DNA of 64,000 nt from Nitratireductor kimnyeongensis. Lineage in GTDB: Bacteria > Pseudomonadota > Alphaproteobacteria > Rhizobiales > Rhizobiaceae. Numbering within the stretch: position 1 is the first letter of the stretch; every line of letters starts with the position of its first letter. The position numbers and the translations under genes are program-made. The stretch covers positions 1,836,001 to 1,900,000 of the forward strand of contig NZ_CP078143.1 in NCBI RefSeq assembly GCF_019891395.1, in the 5' to 3' direction. Below the pieces are notes generated by a model. It was given only the letters and a program-made list of their open reading frames with translations, did not search any database and was not told the origin of the DNA. Positions 48,431 to 56,620 of this stretch are shown here, piece by piece.

Positions 48431-48868
48431 ATGTTCAAAAGGATACTCGTCCCGGTCGATGGCTCGGAAAATTCGCTCAAGGCGCTGAAGATGGCGGTCG
48501 AGATGCAAAAGACCACCGGTGCGGAGCTTATGACATTGACCGTGTTCCGGCATCACAGCCTGCTCGAGGCATCCATGTCCATGGTGCGGCCGGACGACCC
48601 CCAGAATCTGGACGATGCGATGCGGGACCACGCGAAGGAGATCGCCGATGCGGCCAAGAAGGCCGCGTTGGAGCTGGGGGCGCAAACCCCGCGCGCCTTC
48701 GTAAAAAGCGGTCAGCCGGCGCGCACCATCGTGAAGTTCAGCAAAGAGCGGGAGGCAGACCTGATCGTGCTTGGCAGCCGCGGGCTTGGCGATCTGGAAG
48801 GCTATTTGCTGGGCAGCGTGTCCCACAAGGTCACGAGCCTCGCAAGCTGCCCCGTCATGGTGGTGTGA
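48431..48868 (+). CDS. Universal stress protein (UspA family, ATP-binding type)
   Basis: A 145-residue UspA-fold protein. It starts MFKRILVPVDGSENSLKALK and ends with the ATP motif G-2x-G-9x-G-S in GSRGLGDLEGYLLGSVSHKV. It is 10 bp after DctM and clearly part of the operon. In Halomonas TeaD, a UspA protein in this position regulates its TRAP importer; the parallel is inference. Confidence 0.92.
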   Translation: MFKRILVPVDGSENSLKALKMAVEMQKTTGAELMTLTVFRHHSLLEASMSMVRPDDPQNLDDAMRDHAKEIADAAKKAALELGAQTPRAFVKSGQPARTIVKFSKEREADLIVLGSRGLGDLEGYLLGSVSHKVTSLASCPVMVV

Positions 48869-48892
48869 TCGGAACGGAACTCCAGATACAAC

Positions 48893-48926
48893 AAGGGCCG
48901 GATCCGCTGGCGGGTCCGGCCCTTAT
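48893..48926 (+). terminator. Terminator of the TRAP-usp operon
   Basis: AAGGGCCGGA (48893-48902) and TCCGGCCCTT (48915-48924) form a strong stem with a 12-base loop. The following T tract is short (TTATT). Confidence 0.7.
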
Positions 48927-48969
48927 TCGTCGTGTTCCAAAAGCGTCTCGGCGCTCTTTCCAGGCGGTC

Positions 48970-49149
48970 TCAAACCGGGTCAGCTCCACCAATTGGCGGC
49001 GTGCCTGTCGGCCTACGCCAGATGTGCCCGAGCCGCATGCCGAGAGCGGTCATGGCGTGCTTCAGCGCCGTGGAACGGGCCTTGTTCGCCTGCCGCGCAT
49101 AGCGCTGCAATTCAGGGCTGGAACCAACGCCCACAGTGTAGTGTGACAT
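48970..49149 (-). CDS. Small basic protein of unknown function
   Basis: A 59-residue protein with a very good ribosome site (GGAGG four bases before ATG 49149). The sequence is helical and basic in the middle (LQRYARQANKARSTALKHAMTALGMRLG), resembling the short DUF1127/RSP_7527-like proteins of alphaproteobacteria in size and pattern. It is divergent from the LysR gene. Frame and ribosome site support a real gene; the family is uncertain. Confidence 0.5.
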   Translation of the reverse strand: MSHYTVGVGSSPELQRYARQANKARSTALKHAMTALGMRLGHIWRRPTGTPPIGGADPV

Positions 49150-49311
49150 CAGTACCTCCATGAGAGGGTTGGCAATGTAGAGAGTCTGTAGCGCTGTGCC
49201 GCCAGCTTCTGCCGGTCAACCCATCGCTACAATTCCTATTTGGTCTCTAAAGCAGATTTACACAATAGAAATTATTCTTCCCGTTGTGTGCGTTTATGTT
49301 ACGCTAAGCGA

Positions 49312-50232
49312 ATGAGACATCGTTTGCCCAATCTCAATGCCGTCAGGGCCTTCGATGCGGCAGCCCGGCACCAGAGTTTTTCGCGGGCCGCGAAAGAGCT
49401 TGGTGTTACCCACGCCTCTGTCAGCCGTCACATCAAGAACCTCGAAGCCGATCTCGGCATGCCCCTGTTCGAGCGGCGCCACCGGCAAGTGGCGCTCACT
49501 CCCGGCGGGGCCCGCTATGCGGAAATCGTCGCCGATGCCTTGATGCTCATCTCGCTGGACACGGGCACGCGGGCCACGCGCAACGCCAAAGGGCGGGTGG
49601 TGCTGGAGTCGGATTCCGATCTGGCTGCGCTTTGGCTCATGCCGCTTCTCACGGATCAGGTGCTGGAGGATCTGGGCATCGAGCTTGAACTGCGCTCCTA
49701 TCCCGAACCGCCGCGCACTATTGCGCCCGACACCGATCTGGCGATTACCTGGGGGCGGCTGGATGTTCCCGGTTATACGCGCGAACCATTTCTGGATTTC
49801 ACTATCTTCCCGGTCTGCGCGCCCCATCGCGCCGACCATGTGCGCACGCACGGCCTCATTGCCAACAAGCTGATCTATGATCGTGGGGTGAACACGTGGG
49901 ACGAGCTTTTGCGGCGGCAGGGCACGAGCCTCAGCGCCGCATCGGGGCATCTCATTTTTCACCGCACGCAGCTTTGTCTGGAAGCGGCTGCGCGCGGGCT
50001 TGGCGTGGCGCTGGGCGACGATGTCTCAGCGGCTGCCATGCTGCGCGATGGTCGGCTGGTGCGCCCGTGCGGGCCATCGGTCGCCGGTCGCAACAGCTAT
50101 TACCTTTCCTCCGTCTCGCGTGGGCCGGTCAGCCCTTCGGCGATGGCGGTGCGCGCATGGCTGCTGGAGAAGGCGGCCGAACATGTGCGCTGGGCCGAGG
50201 ACGCAGGCTATGCGCTGCCCAAGGAGGGGTAG
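49312..50232 (+). CDS. LysR-family transcriptional regulator (GcvA-like)
   Basis: A 306-residue LTTR. The N-terminal HTH is LNAVRAFDAAARHQSFSRAAKELGVTHASVSRHIKNLE, typical of the GcvA/AmpR group, followed by the periplasmic-binding-like effector domain. The frame extends to 49240; the start at 49312 gives the standard N-terminus. It is convergent with the dpp operon and divergent from a small basic protein gene. Confidence 0.9.
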   Translation: MRHRLPNLNAVRAFDAAARHQSFSRAAKELGVTHASVSRHIKNLEADLGMPLFERRHRQVALTPGGARYAEIVADALMLISLDTGTRATRNAKGRVVLESDSDLAALWLMPLLTDQVLEDLGIELELRSYPEPPRTIAPDTDLAITWGRLDVPGYTREPFLDFTIFPVCAPHRADHVRTHGLIANKLIYDRGVNTWDELLRRQGTSLSAASGHLIFHRTQLCLEAAARGLGVALGDDVSAAAMLRDGRLVRPCGPSVAGRNSYYLSSVSRGPVSPSAMAVRAWLLEKAAEHVRWAEDAGYALPKEG

Positions 50233-50261
50233 TGAACGCGGGGCCATGAGGCAGCGCACAC

Positions 50262-50296
50262 GTCACCCCGGATCGCCCTTCGGCTTCCGGGTTGAC
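50262..50296. terminator. Hairpin between lysR and the dpp operon
   Basis: GTCACCCCGGA and TCCGGGTTGAC pair with one mismatch, with GCC/GGC pairing inside. It sits between convergent genes. It could be a shared terminator or a REP-like element; there is no T tract. Confidence 0.45.
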
Positions 50297-50346
50297 GCTT
50301 TCGCAAGGCTTTCAGGGTTGCGCGCTCATGCCACCAGTTGGATGGT

Positions 50347-51174
50347 CTACGCTGCCTTCTCCGCCAGCCGCTTCCGAATGCTGTCCGCATCGGCGCGCGG
50401 CGTGGCAGCAAACAGCGTGCGGGTGTATTCGTGTTGCGGATCGGTAAACACCGCATCTCGGGTGCCATACTCCACCGCCTCGCCGAAATACATCACCATC
50501 ACCTCGTCGGCTATGTAACGCACCACCGAAAGGTCATGACTGATAAAGACATAGGTGAGGCCGAACTCTTCCTGCAGGTCCGCCAGAAGGTTCAACACCT
50601 GCGCCTGCACGGATAGATCGAGCGCGGAGACCGGCTCGTCCAGCACGAGAAGGCGTGGCCTCAGCATCAGCGCGCGCGCAATGGCGATGCGCTGGCGTTG
50701 GCCGCCGGAGAACATGTGCGGATAGCGGTTGAAGTGCTCGGCCTGAAGGCCCACCTTCAAAAGCATTTCCATGGCGCGTTCACGCCGCTCTTTCACCGGA
50801 ACGTTCTCGTTGATGACCAGCGGCTCCATCAACACATCGCCGATCTTCTGGCGCGGGTTCAGCGAGCCATAGGGGTTCTGGAAAACGATCTGCACCTTGC
50901 GGCGCATTTCCGAATCCACGCCCTTCTTGCCGATCTCCACCGGCTTGCCGTCGATCAGCAACTCGCCGGAGGTGGGGGCATCGATCATCGTCATGATGCG
51001 GGCAAGGGTGGATTTCCCGCAGCCCGATTCGCCGACGATGGCCAGCGTCTTGCCCTTTTCGACCTTCAGGTCGATGCCTTTCAGCGCATTGATGATGCGG
51101 CCCTTGCCGAAAAGGCCGCCGCCGATGTGATAGTCGCGCGTGATGCCGCGCGTCTCCAGGACGATCTCGCTCAT
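50347..51174 (-). CDS. dppF: Dipeptide ABC transporter ATP-binding protein (DppF-like)
   Basis: A 275-residue ABC ATPase. Walker A is GESGCGKSTLARIM, signature [15 protein letters not shown], Walker B LLVLDEPVSALD. The C-terminal oligopeptide/dipeptide extension ends AATPRADADSIRKRLAE. Its start overlaps the dppD stop by ATGA. Last gene of dppABCDF. Confidence 0.92.
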   Translation of the reverse strand: MSEIVLETRGITRDYHIGGGLFGKGRIINALKGIDLKVEKGKTLAIVGESGCGKSTLARIMTMIDAPTSGELLIDGKPVEIGKKGVDSEMRRKVQIVFQNPYGSLNPRQKIGDVLMEPLVINENVPVKERRERAMEMLLKVGLQAEHFNRYPHMFSGGQRQRIAIARALMLRPRLLVLDEPVSALDLSVQAQVLNLLADLQEEFGLTYVFISHDLSVVRYIADEVMVMYFGEAVEYGTRDAVFTDPQHEYTRTLFAATPRADADSIRKRLAEKAA

Positions 51175-52031
51175 GGGCGGGCTCCCGTCTGCGGCGCTTC
51201 ATCGAACACGAAGTCGGAAACGGTCGGCAGGCGGTCGCCCGTCGCGTTCTCCGGCAGGGCCGAAAGCAGCGCCTTGGTGTAGGGGTGCTGGGGCTTTTCA
51301 AAGAGAGAGAGCACGTCGGCCTCCTCCATCTTCTTGCCCTTGTACTGCACGATCACGCGGTCAGCCGTTTCCGCCACCACGCCCATGTCATGGGTGATCA
51401 TGATCATGCCCATGTTCTTCTCGGCCTGGATCGACACCAGAAGATCGAGAATCTGCTTCTGGATCGTCACGTCGAGCGCGGTGGTCGGCTCGTCGGCAAT
51501 CAGGAGCTTGGGATTACAGGCAATGGCCATGGCGATCATCACGCGCTGGCATTGGCCACCCGACATCTGGTGCGGGTAGGCATTCACCCGGTCGGCCGCA
51601 TTCGGCAGACCCACCGCCTCGAAGAGTTCCACCGTCCGGTCACGACGCTGGCGGGCCGAAAGATCGGTGTGCATCTTCAGTGTCTCGTCGATCTGGAAAC
51701 CGACGGTGAAACACGGGTTGAGGCTGGCGATCGGCTCCTGAAAGATCATGGCAATGTCCTTGCCGACGATCTTGCGACGTTCGGATGGCGACAGGTTGAG
51801 AATGTCGCGGCCCTGAAAGGACATGGCGTCCGCCGTGACCTTCGCCGTCCAGGGCAGAAGCCCCATCACCGCCAGCATCGAGACGGATTTGCCCGAGCCC
51901 GATTCGCCGACAATGGCCAGCACTTCGCGCGCGTCGACGGATAGCGAAACACCATCCACCGCGCGCAGCGTGCCGCCCGCCGTTTCGAATTCGACGCTCA
52001 GATTGCGGATGTCGAGAAGAGCTTCACTCAT
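51171..52031 (-). CDS. dppD: Dipeptide ABC transporter ATP-binding protein (DppD-like)
   Basis: A 286-residue ABC ATPase with Walker [17 protein letters not shown], signature [15 protein letters not shown] (Cys in the usual Arg position of GGQRQR) and Walker [13 protein letters not shown]. It is adjacent to the permease gene and ATGA-coupled to dppF. Confidence 0.92.
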   Translation of the reverse strand: MSEALLDIRNLSVEFETAGGTLRAVDGVSLSVDAREVLAIVGESGSGKSVSMLAVMGLLPWTAKVTADAMSFQGRDILNLSPSERRKIVGKDIAMIFQEPIASLNPCFTVGFQIDETLKMHTDLSARQRRDRTVELFEAVGLPNAADRVNAYPHQMSGGQCQRVMIAMAIACNPKLLIADEPTTALDVTIQKQILDLLVSIQAEKNMGMIMITHDMGVVAETADRVIVQYKGKKMEEADVLSLFEKPQHPYTKALLSALPENATGDRLPTVSDFVFDEAPQTGARP

Positions 52032-52032
52032 G

Positions 52033-52968
52033 TCACGACCTCTTCAGCTTGGGATCAAGCGCATCGCGAAGACCGTCGCCCATCAGATTGATGGCCAGAA
52101 CGGTGATCAGGATGGCAAGTCCGGGGAAGGTGACGACCCACCACGCACGCAGGATGAACTCGCGCGCTTCGGCCAGCATCGTGCCCCATTCGGGTGTGGG
52201 CGGTTGTGCACCCATGCCGAGGAAGCCAAGCGCTGCCGCATCCAGGATCGCGGTCGAGAAGGAGAGCGCCGCCTGCACGATCAACGGTGCGGTGCAGTTC
52301 GGCAGGATGGTCTTGAACATCAACCTGATGTTGCTCGCCCCGGCAACACGTGCCGCCGTCACATAGTCGCGTCCTTTCTCCGACATCACCGCAGCGCGCG
52401 TCAGGCGTACATAGTGCGGCTGCTGCACCAGCGCGATGGCGATCATCGCGTTGACGAGGCCCGGCCCCAGAATGGCGACCAGAACCAGCGCCAGAAGCAG
52501 CGAGGGGAAGGCGAGGATGATGTCCATCACGCGCATGATGACCGTGTCCACCGCGCCGCGGAAATAGCCGGCGATGAGGCCGATCAGAATACCCACCGAG
52601 ACGGCGACCGAAACCACCACCACGCCGATGAACAGCGAGAAGCGCGCGCCATAGATCAGGCGTGAGAGCAGGTCGCGGCCCACCGCATCCGTGCCGAGTA
52701 TGAACGACCAGCTTCCGCCTTCCTGCCAGACCGGGGGCAGGAGGAAGGAGCCGCGGTTCTGCATGCTCGGGCTGTGCGGCGCGATCACCGGCGCCAGAAG
52801 CGCGATGACGACGATGGCGAGGAAAACGTAAAGGCCGATCACGGCGCCGCGGTTCTGGCTGAAATAGTACCAGAACTCCGCGAGGCGGGCGCGCCGCGTG
52901 ACCGCGATGACCGTGCCGCCTTCGAGACCGACGGCGGCATTCGGAACTTTTGTGTTTGTCGAGCTCAT
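52033..52968 (-). CDS. dppC: Dipeptide ABC transporter permease (DppC-like)
   Basis: A 311-residue inner-membrane permease with the FGTDAVGRDLLSRLIYGARFSL motif (here opening ILGTDAVGRD) after the first helix, the coupling loop KGRDYVTAARVAGASNIRLM and the closing NLMGDGLRDALDPKLK. Normal length, unlike the OppC paralogue in this window. Confidence 0.93.
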   Translation of the reverse strand: MSSTNTKVPNAAVGLEGGTVIAVTRRARLAEFWYYFSQNRGAVIGLYVFLAIVVIALLAPVIAPHSPSMQNRGSFLLPPVWQEGGSWSFILGTDAVGRDLLSRLIYGARFSLFIGVVVVSVAVSVGILIGLIAGYFRGAVDTVIMRVMDIILAFPSLLLALVLVAILGPGLVNAMIAIALVQQPHYVRLTRAAVMSEKGRDYVTAARVAGASNIRLMFKTILPNCTAPLIVQAALSFSTAILDAAALGFLGMGAQPPTPEWGTMLAEAREFILRAWWVVTFPGLAILITVLAINLMGDGLRDALDPKLKRS

Positions 52969-52970
52969 GG

Positions 52971-53975
52971 TCAGTGCCTGATTCTCGGATTGATCAGACC
53001 GTAGAGGACGTCCACGATCAGGTTCACGATCATGATGATGGCGGCAATGAGCAGAAGCCCGCCCTGCACCACGGCATAATCGCGTTTGAATACGCTATCG
53101 ACCATCCACTTGCCGATGCCCGGCCAGGAGAAGATCGTCTCGGTGAGGATCGCACCGGCCAGCAGCACGCCCACCTGGAGACCGATCGTGGTCACCACGG
53201 GGATGAGCGCGTTGCGCAGCGCATGGAGGCCGATCACCCGGCGCGGCGGCAGGCCCTTGGAGCGCGCCGTGCGCACATAGTCCTCGCCCAGCACCTCAAG
53301 CATGGCCGAGCGCGTCTGGCGGGCGATCACCGCAAGCGGAATCGTGGCGAGCACGATGGTCGGCAGAATGAGATGCGAAAGCGCCGATCTGAACGCACCC
53401 GCCTGCCCCGAAAGAAGACTGTCGATCAGCATGAAGCCGGTGACAGGCGGGAAGAAGTAGAGCAGCGAGATACGGCCTGAGACCGGTGTCCAGCCCAGAA
53501 TGCCGGAAAAGAAGATGATCAGGAGCAGGCCCCACCAGAAGATCGGCATGGAATAGCCGACAAGGGCCGCCCCCATCACCGTCTGATCAAGCCAGGAGCC
53601 GCGCCGGACGGCGGCGATCACACCGAGCGGAACGCCCACCGCCACCGCGACAATGATCGCACAGAGAGAGAGCTCGATCGTCGCCGGGAACAGGGTCAGG
53701 AACTCCTGCAGAACCGGCCGTTTGGTGACGATGGAGGTGCCGAAATCACCCTGCAGCAGGTCCGTCATGTAGTTGAAATACTGAACGAAAAGCGGCTGGT
53801 CGAAACCATAGAGCGCCTGAAGCTGCTGATAGCGCTCCTCGCTCATGCCGCGTTCGCCGGCCAGAAGCATGATCGGATCGCCGGGCAGGAGGCGAATGAA
53901 GGAAAAGGCGACGATGGACACCCCGATGAAGGTGGGGATCAGTAGCGCCAGCCTGGAGAGAAAGAAACGGAACAT
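52971..53975 (-). CDS. dppB: Dipeptide ABC transporter permease (DppB-like)
   Basis: A 334-residue permease starting MFRFFLSRLALLIPTFIGVSIVAF, with LLPGDPIMLLAGERG and the coupling loop VLGEDYVRTARSKGLPPRRV. Two bases separate it from dppC. Confidence 0.93.
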   Translation of the reverse strand: MFRFFLSRLALLIPTFIGVSIVAFSFIRLLPGDPIMLLAGERGMSEERYQQLQALYGFDQPLFVQYFNYMTDLLQGDFGTSIVTKRPVLQEFLTLFPATIELSLCAIIVAVAVGVPLGVIAAVRRGSWLDQTVMGAALVGYSMPIFWWGLLLIIFFSGILGWTPVSGRISLLYFFPPVTGFMLIDSLLSGQAGAFRSALSHLILPTIVLATIPLAVIARQTRSAMLEVLGEDYVRTARSKGLPPRRVIGLHALRNALIPVVTTIGLQVGVLLAGAILTETIFSWPGIGKWMVDSVFKRDYAVVQGGLLLIAAIIMIVNLIVDVLYGLINPRIRH

Positions 53976-53985
53976 CTAATACACG

Positions 53986-54013
53986 ACCGGCGACAGCTCG
54001 CGCTGCCGCCGGT
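53986..54013 (-). other. Intercistronic hairpin dppA-dppB
   Basis: ACCGGCG and CGCCGGT arms with inner CAGC/GCTG pairing around TCGC, one mismatch. It lies between the dppA stop and dppB start and is the counterpart of the hairpin in the opp operon: a likely 3' stabiliser for dppA mRNA. Confidence 0.65.
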
Positions 54014-54034
54014 TCCTGTTTCTGGTGAAGGGGC

Positions 54035-55630
54035 CTATTCGGCGATGTCGACGCCTTCAAAGGCGTGGCCGCCGAGCGGGTCCATCTTGTAGCCGGTCAC
54101 TTCCTTGCGCATGGGCATATGGACGACCGAGTGAGCGATGGTTGCCCACGGAGCTTCACGCTTGAAGACGACCTGAGCCTCTTCATAGAGCTTGGCGCGC
54201 TCTTCCTGCGAGGAAAGCGTCTTGGCTTTCTGGATCAGGCCGTCGAACTCCTCGTTGCACCACTGGGCGCGGTTGGCACCGCCCACGGCATCGCAGCCGA
54301 GCAGCACGGCGAGGAAGTTGTCCGGATCGCCATTGTCACCGGTCCAGCCGAGCAGAACCGCACCGTCGCGGTCTTCCGCCTTGGAGCGCTCGAGATACTC
54401 GCCCCATTCGTAGGAAACGATCTCGACATTGACGCCGACCTTGGAGAAGTCCTCCTGGATCAGCTCGGCCATGCGGCGCGCATTCGGGTTGTAAGGACGC
54501 TGCACCGGCATCGCCCAGACCTTCATGGAGAGGTCCGAAACGCCCTCTTCCTCAAGCACCTTCTTGGCTGCTTCCGGATCGTAGCCATCGTCCTCGACCG
54601 CGTCGTTATACGACCACATCGTCGGCGGGATCGGGTTCTTGGCGGCCTGACCAGCACCCTGGAACACGGCGTCGAGAATGGCTTCCTTGTTGATGGCCAT
54701 GTTCAGCGCCTTGCGGACCTTCGCATTGTCGAAGGGCGCAACCTTGGTGTTGTAGGCGAGGTAGCCGACGTTCAGGCCTTCCTGCTCGTCAACCTTCAAA
54801 GCCTCATTGGACTTCAGGCTCTCGATATCTGCCGGGTTCGGGTAAGGCGTGATGTGGCATTCACCGGCAATCAGCTTCTGCTGACGCACGGATGCCTCGG
54901 TGGTGATGGCGAACACGAGGTCGTCGATCGGCTGCTTGCCGTTCCAGTAGTCCGGATGCGCCTTGTAGCGGATCACGGCGTCAGGCTGGTAGGCCACAAA
55001 CTGGAAGGGGCCGGTGCCGACCGGCTTCTGGTTCAGGTCCGAAAGATTGCCGGCCTCGGAAAGCTGATCGGCATATTCCTTTGAAAAGATGGAAGCAAAA
55101 TCCATGGCCAGATTGGCGATGAACGGCGCTTCCGGTCGGTTCAGCACGAACTTCACCGTATGGTCGTCGACCTTTTCGATGGACTTCACGAGGTCCGGCA
55201 TGGACATGCCGTTGAAGTATTCCCAGGAGGCACCCTCCACATAGGCGTGGTAGGGATGATCTTCCTGAAGCTGACGGTTGAAGGAAAACAGCACGTCATC
55301 AGCGTTGAAGTCACGGCTCGGCGTGAAGAAGTCGGTGGTGTGGAACTTGACACCCTGACGCAGCTTGAAGGTGACCTCGAGACCATCGTCGGACACTTCC
55401 CAGCTCTCTGCGAGACCGGGAACGGTTTTCGTTGTGCCTGCCTCGAACTGGACGAGGCGGTTGTAGACCGGCTTCGACGATGCGTCAAACGTGGTGCCTG
55501 CGGTGTAGAGCGCCGGATCAAAGCCTTCCGGGCTTCCTTCCGAGCAGTAGACAAGCGTCTTCGCGCCCGCCGCGCCGCTCAGCACCGTAGCGGCCAGCAG
55601 TGCAGCCGCAAAGGTCAATTTGCTTTTCAT
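54035..55630 (-). CDS. dppA: Dipeptide ABC transporter substrate-binding protein (DppA-like)
   Basis: A 531-residue periplasmic SBP_bac_5 protein. The signal peptide is MKSKLTFAAALLAATVLSGAAGA. The mature N-terminus KTLVYCSEGSPEGFDPALY is the DppA signature, and the region around DFNADDVLFSFNRQ is typical. First gene of dppABCDF. The 229 bp before it are shared with the divergent DUF924 gene. Confidence 0.93.
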   Translation of the reverse strand: MKSKLTFAAALLAATVLSGAAGAKTLVYCSEGSPEGFDPALYTAGTTFDASSKPVYNRLVQFEAGTTKTVPGLAESWEVSDDGLEVTFKLRQGVKFHTTDFFTPSRDFNADDVLFSFNRQLQEDHPYHAYVEGASWEYFNGMSMPDLVKSIEKVDDHTVKFVLNRPEAPFIANLAMDFASIFSKEYADQLSEAGNLSDLNQKPVGTGPFQFVAYQPDAVIRYKAHPDYWNGKQPIDDLVFAITTEASVRQQKLIAGECHITPYPNPADIESLKSNEALKVDEQEGLNVGYLAYNTKVAPFDNAKVRKALNMAINKEAILDAVFQGAGQAAKNPIPPTMWSYNDAVEDDGYDPEAAKKVLEEEGVSDLSMKVWAMPVQRPYNPNARRMAELIQEDFSKVGVNVEIVSYEWGEYLERSKAEDRDGAVLLGWTGDNGDPDNFLAVLLGCDAVGGANRAQWCNEEFDGLIQKAKTLSSQEERAKLYEEAQVVFKREAPWATIAHSVVHMPMRKEVTGYKMDPLGGHAFEGVDIAE

Positions 55631-55859
55631 TGAGGTCTCCCTGATTCTCGCATGGGCCTACTCCCGAAGCCCTGGAAGCTGGCATATAAGCAAAGATCGA
55701 ATTGAGAGGGAACACCCTCGATCACTTTGCCGCCGTAAATGCAATTATTTGTCGAATTTGAACCGATTAATGCAATAAAGCACCACGCGCGCTCTTGTAC
55801 TGTGAGCGTAGGGGAAACCATATCAGCATCTAGGATCGTAGTTTCGAGGAGGAAAGCGT

Positions 55860-56411
55860 ATGAGCGGCACATGGCAGCGCGAGGTACTGGAATTCTGGTT
55901 TGAGACGCTGACACCCAAAGACTGGTTCACGGTGAGCGAGAAGACGGATGCATTGATCCGTGACCGCTTTGGAGCATTGCATGAGCGTTTGGTGCGCGAA
56001 CTCCCGCCGGAGGTGTTCGATGACCCCAAAGCTGCCCTGGCCGCGGTCATCGTGCTCGATCAGTTTCCGCGCAACATTCATCGCCGGCAGCCTGCCGCTT
56101 TCGCATCGGATGAGCTCGCGTTGAGTGTCGCCGGCAATGCTATCGAAAAAGGGTTGGATGAAGGGATGAGCGTTCCGGAGCGCCAATTTCTGTACATGCC
56201 TTACATGCATTCGGAAGTGCTGGCAGATCAGGAGCGCGCCGTCATGCTGTTCAGGTCGCTCGGTCAGGAAGAGGCGTTGAAATATGCGATCGAACACCGG
56301 GACATCGTTGCCAGGTTCGGGCGTTTCCCGCACCGCAATCGTGTGCTTGGCCGGGAGAGCGGGCCGGAGGAACTTGCCTTTCTGAAGGGGCATGAAGGCT
56401 ATGGCCAGTAG
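55860..56411 (+). CDS. DUF924 family protein
   Basis: A 183-residue all-helical protein. The family motifs are VLEFWFETLTPKDWF, the central AVIVLDQFPRNIHR and the later RQFLYMPYMHSE. GGAGG precedes the ATG. Members are widespread; the fold is TPR-like and the biochemical role unknown. Single gene. Confidence 0.92.
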   Translation: MSGTWQREVLEFWFETLTPKDWFTVSEKTDALIRDRFGALHERLVRELPPEVFDDPKAALAAVIVLDQFPRNIHRRQPAAFASDELALSVAGNAIEKGLDEGMSVPERQFLYMPYMHSEVLADQERAVMLFRSLGQEEALKYAIEHRDIVARFGRFPHRNRVLGRESGPEELAFLKGHEGYGQ

Positions 56412-56571
56412 AGCCCATGTCGCGTCCTGTGTTCAGGATGAGGCGCCGGCGCGTAAACGCACTTGTGGAGGTCAGGGATGAAGCCCTACACTCGCCTTTT
56501 TGAGGGGGGAGATCATCATGATGCAGTACGCTTGCCCAAACCTTCAATGACGGTTTGTGTTGCGTCTGGTA

Positions 56572-56585
56572 TTACGTGAACGTAA
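56572..56585. promoter_or_regulatory. Palindrome TTACGT-GA-ACGTAA before the acyl-CoA ligase
   Basis: Perfect 6-bp arms with a 2-bp spacer, 36 bp upstream of the likely TTG start. The pattern resembles MerR-family LiuR-type sites in front of acyl-CoA metabolism genes as I recall them. No MerR gene is in the window. Confidence 0.5.
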
Positions 56586-56620
56586 ACGTTATAACTGGTT
56601 TTTCGTTCTGGGAGGAGCAG

